Source: Streptococcus ruminantium
GTDB lineage: Bacteria; Bacillota; Bacilli; Lactobacillales; Streptococcaceae
Direction: 5' to 3'
NCBI RefSeq assembly: GCF_003609975.1
Contig: NZ_AP018400.1
Span: 694,501 to 758,500 of the forward strand
DNA length: 64,000 nt
The notes beneath the pieces are model-generated. The model ran no database searches and had not been told where the DNA came from. It was given only the letters and a program-made list of their open reading frames with translations. A program made the translations under genes and the position numbers. Shown here piece by piece: positions 58,953-64,000 of the stretch. The number at the start of each line of letters is the position of its first letter. The first letter of the stretch is position 1.

Positions 58953-61105
58953 TGACACACAAGCACATCCAGTCCTATGCAAAGAAGGGGATTCGTCTGA
59001 AATCCTCCCTCTTGCTGGCGACAAGTTTAGCACTATTGGCAGCAGGCTCTGTTTCCGCCTCTGCCAATGAAGTGACATCTGAAAAAGACATGCCTACCAA
59101 TCAGGAAGCGGCAAGTCGTACTTCATCCGTCTCGTCTCAGCCAGTCTCTACCTCTGCGACAGAGGAAGTGACTGCTGCGGCAGAAAAACTAGATGAGACA
59201 ACAGCGATAGAAGAAGCGAAAGAGTCAACCGTCTTGGAAAATCCTCTTTCTGTAAATCCTATCTCTCCTGGAGATAAGACTATTTCAGGCGAGACCACTC
59301 CAGGTGCTCTAATAGACATCAAGGTGGATGAAACTTCTCAAATCTTGATAGTAGATCCTGTATTTGCAGACAGAAAAGGAAAATTTACCCATGAGCTCAA
59401 GCAGCCTGTCCTCTATCATCAAAAGGTTGAAGTAATCTCTACTCACCCAAGACTCATGGAAGAGGAAGAAGTAGAGCTTGATGGTGGAGAGACCAAGGTA
59501 GAGCAGACGACTCCACGACACCCTCAGGCTTATCCTATCCCTACCAAACCCCTCCAAAAGGTAGGAAACCAGCATCAGGTATTGGTCGAGCCTCTCTTTG
59601 AAGGTGCCAAGAAGATACAAGGACATACCTCTGTTGAGGGGACTGTCTATGCCATGATTGGTGGCACCATTGTATCCAAGCCTGCTCAGATAAAGAATGG
59701 TTATTTTGAGATTGAATTTTTAGATGCTTTAGAAGCAAGCACCTTTAAAACCACTCACAATGTAAGATTATCTTTCATCTCAAATGATGGTCTACCAGTG
59801 ATGCAGGCTGTCCCAGTCTACCCACTGGGAGAGACTCTCAAGGAGAAGCCAAAACCTTCTCACACTTATCAACCTCTGACAGCAAGTAGCACAGAGTTTT
59901 CTGGGATGACCGAGCCTTTTGGCCGGGTCCAGCTCTACAATGCTGAGACAGGTAGCTTTGTCCTAGAAGCATGGGCAAATGAGGAAGGAAAGTACTCTGA
60001 AAAATTACCAGCATTGACTAGTAACCAGCGCTATTACCGTCTCTTTATGGGTCTCAACAATGACTATCAGATGTTAGTAGAGCAGACCGTAGACGGAGCA
60101 GATAAGCAGATTCCTTCTTCACAGGTCTTGGAGATTTTGGATCGCATCCTCTTTGACACCTCAGATGTTGTCTCTCCTTCTAGTCCACTAGAAGTACCAA
60201 GTATTCACAATCAAAAAGAATACATAGCTGGACGTAGCAAGTACGCTCACCACTTCGTCCGTATCACATCTTCTGTGCCAGATAGAAAGTTCCCTACCAT
60301 TATGACCAGCGAACTTGGTTTCTGGGGAATTGACTTTAGAGATTTGGACATAACACTGGAGCAAGGCGAGCAGTTGACCTTTGAGGTGATTGATCCTAAG
60401 ACCTTTGCGGTCGTGGCTAAACAAAGCACGATTGTCAAAGGGATCAATGATGGGGTAAAACCAGAAGAGCACTCCTTTGTCTTGCCGACGATTACAAGTG
60501 ATACAGGCTATGTGAAAGGACAGGTTGCTCCGAATGTTCGGATTTTTGTCCATCAAGGTGATAAGCTCTTGGCAGAGACTATCTCGACTCCTGAAGGAGA
60601 CTTTGAGATTGACTTTGGAGAGACGGTATTTAAGCCAAATAGCGTGCTGACATTTACCGCCTTCAACGCAGAAGGACGACAAGTCCTTTGGAATAAAGTT
60701 TCTGTCAAAAGAGGAGAAGGCAAGCGCATTCGGAAACCTGAGAAAAAAGCAGAAGTTCAAAAGAAAGCGCCAGATGCTCTTGTCGATACTCAAAAGAAAC
60801 AGGCAGATAGTTCTAAAAAAGTCCTCCAACCACAGGATAACCCTTCTATAGACAAGAAAACAGAAAACAAACGACCGCTTGACCCATCTACAGAGATCAA
60901 GGTTCTTCCAAGTGATGAGATTCCATCTGTCACAGGAAAAGAGTCCCAGCAAAACGCTCCTCTTTCAACTGTAGCCAGCGAAGGAAAAGCTGCATTACCG
61001 CGCACAAATGCAACACCTTCTCTTGCTCTGATGTTGACAGGCTTGATCAGTCTAGGAGCTACAGCTCTTATAATCTTGAAGAAAAAACGGTCAACGGATA
61101 AATAA
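58952..61105 (+). CDS. Ig-like repeat cell-wall protein, surface locus gene 4
   Basis: 717 residues from a GTG at 58952 that overlaps the gene 3 TAG (TAGTG), with AAGGAGATGAAG upstream, so it is coupled to gene 3. Signal peptide residues 1-37 (SVSASA-N). A Ser/Thr/Glu-rich stretch follows, then about four bacterial Ig-like segments with the pattern ISGETTPGALIDI (near 113), IQGHTSVEGTVYA (near 222), FSGMTEPFGRVQL (near 320), VKGQVAPNVRIFV (near 513), each with a G-x-F/Y-x-x-x-L/F strand. Lys/Asp/Pro-rich wall-spanning region (about 595-675). The sorting signal is LPRTN (682-686), then a hydrophobic helix and KKKR tail. Possible sortase substrate with unusual motif. Confidence 0.82.
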   Translation: MTHKHIQSYAKKGIRLKSSLLLATSLALLAAGSVSASANEVTSEKDMPTNQEAASRTSSVSSQPVSTSATEEVTAAAEKLDETTAIEEAKESTVLENPLSVNPISPGDKTISGETTPGALIDIKVDETSQILIVDPVFADRKGKFTHELKQPVLYHQKVEVISTHPRLMEEEEVELDGGETKVEQTTPRHPQAYPIPTKPLQKVGNQHQVLVEPLFEGAKKIQGHTSVEGTVYAMIGGTIVSKPAQIKNGYFEIEFLDALEASTFKTTHNVRLSFISNDGLPVMQAVPVYPLGETLKEKPKPSHTYQPLTASSTEFSGMTEPFGRVQLYNAETGSFVLEAWANEEGKYSEKLPALTSNQRYYRLFMGLNNDYQMLVEQTVDGADKQIPSSQVLEILDRILFDTSDVVSPSSPLEVPSIHNQKEYIAGRSKYAHHFVRITSSVPDRKFPTIMTSELGFWGIDFRDLDITLEQGEQLTFEVIDPKTFAVVAKQSTIVKGINDGVKPEEHSFVLPTITSDTGYVKGQVAPNVRIFVHQGDKLLAETISTPEGDFEIDFGETVFKPNSVLTFTAFNAEGRQVLWNKVSVKRGEGKRIRKPEKKAEVQKKAPDALVDTQKKQADSSKKVLQPQDNPSIDKKTENKRPLDPSTEIKVLPSDEIPSVTGKESQQNAPLSTVASEGKAALPRTNATPSLALMLTGLISLGATALIILKKKRSTDK

Positions 61106-61243
61106 TATTTTATTCAACACTCCAAGATATTTCATAAAATACTTTATAAAACACTTTACAAACTATCTATTCATAAAATACTTCACAAAACATTTCACTT
61201 AAGTTGCCAAACAAAAACCCTAATGTTTGAGCAACAGCATACA

Positions 61244-61286
61244 ACAAAAGAACTACTTCCGATAATGGAGGTAGTTCTTTTGTTTG
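61244..61286. terminator. Long stem terminator after surface locus
   Basis: ACAAAAGAACTACTTCC-GATAAT-GGAGGTAGTTCTTTTGT, a 17-base stem with one mismatch or wobble, followed by TTGT; symmetrical enough to act in both directions. Confidence 0.7.
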
Positions 61287-61447
61287 TGGCAGAAAGTGCT
61301 ATCACGACATAGCCGATAGGATGGGCTCTATTGATACATGTCATTTGAATCAGTACGACAAAAAGACTACTTTCTCCGGAGAAGTGCGGCAATTCCGCTG
61401 ATTTTGCGGGCAAAGGAGTGCCTGTGAAAATAATTTCTCCCACATTG

Positions 61448-61456
61448 TGCTATAAT
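61448..61456 (+). promoter_or_regulatory. Extended -10 promoter of hemW (leaderless)
   Basis: TGCTATAAT with TATAAT at 61451-61456; the ATG is at 61463, six bases later, with no ribosome binding site between. Confidence 0.65.
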
Positions 61457-61462
61457 AGTTTT

Positions 61463-62599
61463 ATGCAAAAACGACCGACATCAGCCTATATTCATATTCC
61501 ATTTTGTACGCAGATTTGCTACTATTGTGATTTTTCCAAGGTGTTTATCAAAAACCAGCCTGTTGATGAGTATCTGGCAGCTCTGATAGAGGAGGTCACC
61601 TTTTACGATTTGCCAGCCCTCCGTACTCTCTATATCGGTGGAGGGACTCCATCAGCCCTATCAGCTGAACAACTGGATTACCTGCTGACCCGTCTGGAAG
61701 CAGTAGTGGACCTGTCGCAGCTAGAAGAATTTACCATTGAGGCCAATCCCGGAGACCTGACAGTCGATAAGATTGCAGTCCTGCAAAAGTCCAAGTGCAA
61801 TCGGGTCTCTCTGGGAGTTCAGACCTTTGATGATCGCATGCTGAAAAAAATCGGTCGCAGTCACAATCAAGCTCAGATTTACGAGACTATCTCATCTCTC
61901 AAGGCTGCAGGGTTTCACAATATTTCCATTGACCTCATCTACGCCCTACCTGGCCAGACCATGGAGCAGGTGGTGGACAATGTTGCTAGGGCGCTGGAGC
62001 TAGATATTCCCCATCTGAGCCTCTACAGCCTGATTTTGGAGAACCACACGGTCTTTATGAACCGTCAGCGCCGCGGCAACCTCCATCTCCCCAATGAAGA
62101 TGTGGAGTCAGACATGTTTGACTATATCCTCAAAGAGCTGGAGAAAAATGGCTTTGAGCACTACGAGATTTCCAACTTCACCAAGCCCGGCTTTGAAAGC
62201 CGCCATAACCTTATGTATTGGGATAACTCCGAATACTACGGACTGGGTGCAGGAGCTTCAGGCTACATAGACGGTATGCGCTACCGCAATCGTGGTCCCA
62301 TCCAGCACTACCTCAGATCCATCCGTGAAAAAAGACATTCTCGCCTGCATGAGGAATTTCTCAGCAAGACCGAGCAGATGGAAGAAGAGATGTTTTTAGG
62401 GTTACGGAAAAAAGCTGGCGTATCAATTGAGCGCTTCGAGGAAAAGTTCGGTGTGTCCTTTGAAGCTCGCTACGGTCGAGTCGTCAGAGACTTAAAAAAT
62501 GAAGGACTCTTACAAGAAGAAGACCGCTTTATCCGAATGACGAAAAAAGGTCTCTTTCTAGGTGATACCGTTGCCGAGCGTTTCATCTTGGATGAATAG
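61463..62599 (+). CDS. hemW: Radical SAM heme chaperone HemW
   Basis: 378 residues from the ATG at 61463 (MQKRPTSAYIHIPFC); the in-frame start at 61418 would lie before the promoter. The 4Fe-4S motif CTQICYYC (CxxxCxxC, near residue 15) and the SAM motif YIGGGTPSAL (near 65) are intact; the EANPGDL and LGVQTFDDRMLKKIGRSH segments are typical. HemW binds heme and passes it to respiratory enzymes; older annotation calls it coproporphyrinogen III oxidase, but it lacks the fourth Cys and N-terminus of HemN. In streptococci, which make no heme, its role is unclear. The thioesterase gene follows after about 120 bases. Confidence 0.92.
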   Translation: MQKRPTSAYIHIPFCTQICYYCDFSKVFIKNQPVDEYLAALIEEVTFYDLPALRTLYIGGGTPSALSAEQLDYLLTRLEAVVDLSQLEEFTIEANPGDLTVDKIAVLQKSKCNRVSLGVQTFDDRMLKKIGRSHNQAQIYETISSLKAAGFHNISIDLIYALPGQTMEQVVDNVARALELDIPHLSLYSLILENHTVFMNRQRRGNLHLPNEDVESDMFDYILKELEKNGFEHYEISNFTKPGFESRHNLMYWDNSEYYGLGAGASGYIDGMRYRNRGPIQHYLRSIREKRHSRLHEEFLSKTEQMEEEMFLGLRKKAGVSIERFEEKFGVSFEARYGRVVRDLKNEGLLQEEDRFIRMTKKGLFLGDTVAERFILDE

Positions 62600-62718
62600 G
62601 ATGGTCACCGGTGCCTGATGGGATGTTTAGGCGCAAGACCGGTAGCTACCGTAGATATTTCTATCGAGCGAATCGCAGCGGATAAAATGGTTTAAAATAG
62701 TAGAAAGGTTGGAGTGAT

Positions 62719-63459
62719 ATGGGATTAACCTACCAAGAAGAATGGACCGTCCCTTTTGACATGTGTGATGTCAAGCAGGAGGTCAAGTTGCCTGCCCTCA
62801 TTTCCCACTGTCTGGCAGTCTCTGCTCGGCAGTCCGAGGAGCTGGGGCGCAGTGATCTATTTGTTTATCAAGAATACAGGCTCATCTGGGTGGTGACAGA
62901 TTACGAATTGACGATTGAGCGCCTTCCCAAGTACAGTGAAACAGTCCTCATTCGGACAGAAGCTGTAGCCTACAACAAGTTTTTCTGCCAACGGACATTT
63001 GTCATCTATGATACGGAGGGCAATCGTCTATTGGATATTCTGTGTTATTTTGTTTTGATTGATTTTGACAGTCGCAAGCTTTCCCCTGTACCAGAAGAGC
63101 TGATTGCTCCGTATCAGTCTGAGCAAGTCAAGAAATTACCTAGAGTTCCCAAGTACCAAGATCTGGAAGAGCCGATTGTTCAGTCGTTTCCTGTCCGCTA
63201 TTTTGATCTGGATATGAATGGCCATGTCAACAACGGTAAGTACCTGGAATGGATGTATGAGGCTCTGGGCTATGATTTTCTGCTCTGCCATTGCCCTCAA
63301 AAAATCCAACTGAGGTATATCAAGGAAGTGGCACCGAAAAGTCAGGTTAGCTCGCTCCTTTCCCAAGTACACCTAACCAGTCAGCACGAGATTGTGGTCG
63401 ACGGTCAGATCCACGCCCAGGCAGTCATTGAGTGGAGGGAGAGCCATACCGCAGGATAG
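62719..63459 (+). CDS. Acyl-ACP thioesterase
   Basis: 246 residues, two hot-dog domains as in plant FatA/FatB-like bacterial enzymes (PF01643). The start GLTYQEEWTVPFDMCDVKQEVKLPALI and the second-domain VRYFDLDMNGHVNNGKYLEWMYE (near 155, with the catalytic Asn-His region) are diagnostic. It releases fatty acids from acyl carrier protein. GGTTGGAGTGAT precedes the ATG; a -10 like TAAAAT sits at about 62683-62697. It follows hemW as in other streptococci. Confidence 0.9.
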   Translation: MGLTYQEEWTVPFDMCDVKQEVKLPALISHCLAVSARQSEELGRSDLFVYQEYRLIWVVTDYELTIERLPKYSETVLIRTEAVAYNKFFCQRTFVIYDTEGNRLLDILCYFVLIDFDSRKLSPVPEELIAPYQSEQVKKLPRVPKYQDLEEPIVQSFPVRYFDLDMNGHVNNGKYLEWMYEALGYDFLLCHCPQKIQLRYIKEVAPKSQVSSLLSQVHLTSQHEIVVDGQIHAQAVIEWRESHTAG

Positions 63460-63460
63460 A

Positions 63461-63640
63461 CGGTTGGAATGGGCAGTACGTCTGCAAGCTCTGGCACAGA
63501 CGAGTTAGCCTGCGGGAAAGATGTTTACGACATCGAACGTTTCGAGGAAATCCGCAGTATTGCTGCTGAAATGCTGGCAGAGTCTTCAGGTCATCCCTTG
63601 TAAGTGGTCGAGAGTCTCTTTTGCGCAGATGAAAAGACGA
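63461..63640 (+). pseudogene. NUDIX hydrolase remnant, N-terminal fragment
   Basis: Directly after the thioesterase stop, one frame reads RLEWAVRLQALAQTS before a stop; the next frame continues as ACGKDVYDIERFEEIR and AAEMLAESSGHPL to a TAA at 63601, and then VVESLFCADEK in-frame. These are recognisable pieces of the N-terminal domain of a NUDIX hydrolase of the ADP-ribose/CoA pyrophosphatase kind. The start codon, a frame and the whole Nudix domain are missing, so the gene is dead. Confidence 0.65.
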
Positions 63641-63666
63641 TTTCCTTTTAGGAAGCCGTCTTTTTT
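63632..63666 (+). terminator. Terminator after NUDIX remnant
   Basis: AAAAGACG...TTCC / GGAA...CGTCTTTT with a short internal asymmetry, followed by T. From here to 63908 the sequence is AT-rich with no gene seen; TAAAAT at about 63868 may be the -10 for the next gene. Confidence 0.8.
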
Positions 63667-63908
63667 GATGTTGTCGAAATACGACATATTGTGGTTAGTG
63701 TAAACAGATACATAGTTCCCATAAAAATATTAGTCCGAAATTTTGGGGAAATATCTCAATAGAATAGAGAAGATGTACATGATAAACAATGAAGAAATAT
63801 TGTGATATATCCAAATAGGCATTTTCTAAATAAAAATATAAAAAATTTACATTTTTGTTTAAGAATGATAAAATATATTGCTGCAATAAAAATAGAAAGG
63901 TAGATATT

Positions 63909-64000
63909 ATGGGAACGTTATTGGCTACTAGGATTAAGAGTAGAAGAAAAGAATTGAAATTATCTCAAAAAGAATTAGCAGAAGGAATTTGTAAGCAAGG
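63909..64000 (+). CDS. XRE/Rgg-like transcriptional regulator, cut by window end
   Basis: The ATG at 63909 with AGAAAGGTAG upstream opens a frame that runs off the window. The 30 visible residues (MGTLLATRIKSRRKELKLSQ and KELAEGICKQ) are the start of a Cro/C1-type helix-turn-helix. The ELAEGICKQ wording at the recognition turn is typical of Rgg/ComR/PlcR-like peptide-responsive regulators of streptococci. Only the DNA-binding part is visible, so the subfamily is tentative. Confidence 0.65.
   Translation, partial: MGTLLATRIKSRRKELKLSQKELAEGICKQ

Larger units (their letters stand above)
61106..61462 (+). other. Intergenic stretch between surface locus and hemW
   Basis: No gene seen. Bases 61130-61200 carry short iterations of TTCATAAAATACTT / TTCACAAAACA with roughly 12-base spacing, including two 28-base imperfect copies 41 bases apart. 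A 17-base stem at 61244-61283 follows. The rest (61290-61450) has no clear features except the hemW promoter. Confidence 0.45.

Noticed and set aside
60188..60952. 254-codon minus-strand frame in gene 4
   Set aside because: No start context; the plus strand encodes Ig-like repeats and a sorting tail.

Overview
The window looks like a chromosomal segment of a low-GC Firmicute of the genus Streptococcus, most likely Streptococcus suis or a close relative. This rests on gene order and protein character: a streptococcal atpEBFHAGDC order with a 66-residue c subunit, murA-epuA-endA, rpiA-deoB-punA-deoD, folE-folP-folB-folK, a pheS T-box, and YSIRK-like signal peptides. The species call is an inference; no rRNA or tRNA gene was seen.

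Layout. 1-2633: two Cof-type HAD phosphatases and ftsY. 2661-10329: small accessory units (TetR regulator with a divergent micro-protein/esterase pair, a second esterase, AlkD-like and GNAT genes, a 160-bp MITE-like repeat, zwf, and a two-component membrane permease with a tiny conserved protein). 10444-13458: ligA and dagK. 13599-20028: the complete F1Fo ATP synthase operon. 20192-22780: a DUF1146 membrane protein, murA, epuA and the nuclease endA. 22969-35097: a glucuronide/glucuronate utilisation region (transporter, KDG kinase, beta-glucuronidase, GntR regulator, KDPG aldolase, UxaC, UxuA, an SDR that probably replaces UxuB, a HAD phosphatase and a GH3 hexosaminidase). Two promoters carry the same TCATCAGATGA palindrome inside the -35/-10 spacer plus a CcpA-type cre site, so they form one regulon. 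35098-39499: an IS-end remnant, a phenylalanine T-box, pheS, a decayed gene and pheT. 39796-44440: a hypothetical gene, a NUDIX hydrolase, the folate operon and a GntP-type permease. 44609-51696: pentose/nucleoside salvage (rpiA, deoB, a RelA/SpoT-fold protein, punA, a micro-protein, deoD) and glgP.

52213-61105 is the most unusual part: four consecutive secreted or surface proteins. The first three have related N-termini (MFS[C/H]K...), each is preceded by a near-identical promoter/5'-UTR module (TAGAT boxes, CTACAG box, -10 without a clear -35, then a CTAGG hairpin and an AAAGGAG ribosome binding site), and they share glycine-rich LSGxNxGxTPLKGE-like repeats and cysteine-pair modules. The third gene (1504 codons) carries about 38 copies of a 48-bp/16-residue repeat and an exact 821-bp internal duplication. 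The second ends in a cysteine-rich domain with 14 Cys. The fourth abuts the third and has Ig-like repeats and a non-standard LPRTN sorting signal. I propose that these encode a co-regulated, partly disulfide-stabilised surface assembly; its function is unknown to me.

61463-64000: hemW, an acyl-ACP thioesterase, a NUDIX pseudogene and the start of an XRE/Rgg-like regulator cut by the window end. Several genes (ligA, the DUF1146 gene, hemW) have an extended -10 box exactly six bases before the ATG and no Shine-Dalgarno sequence, which predicts leaderless mRNAs.
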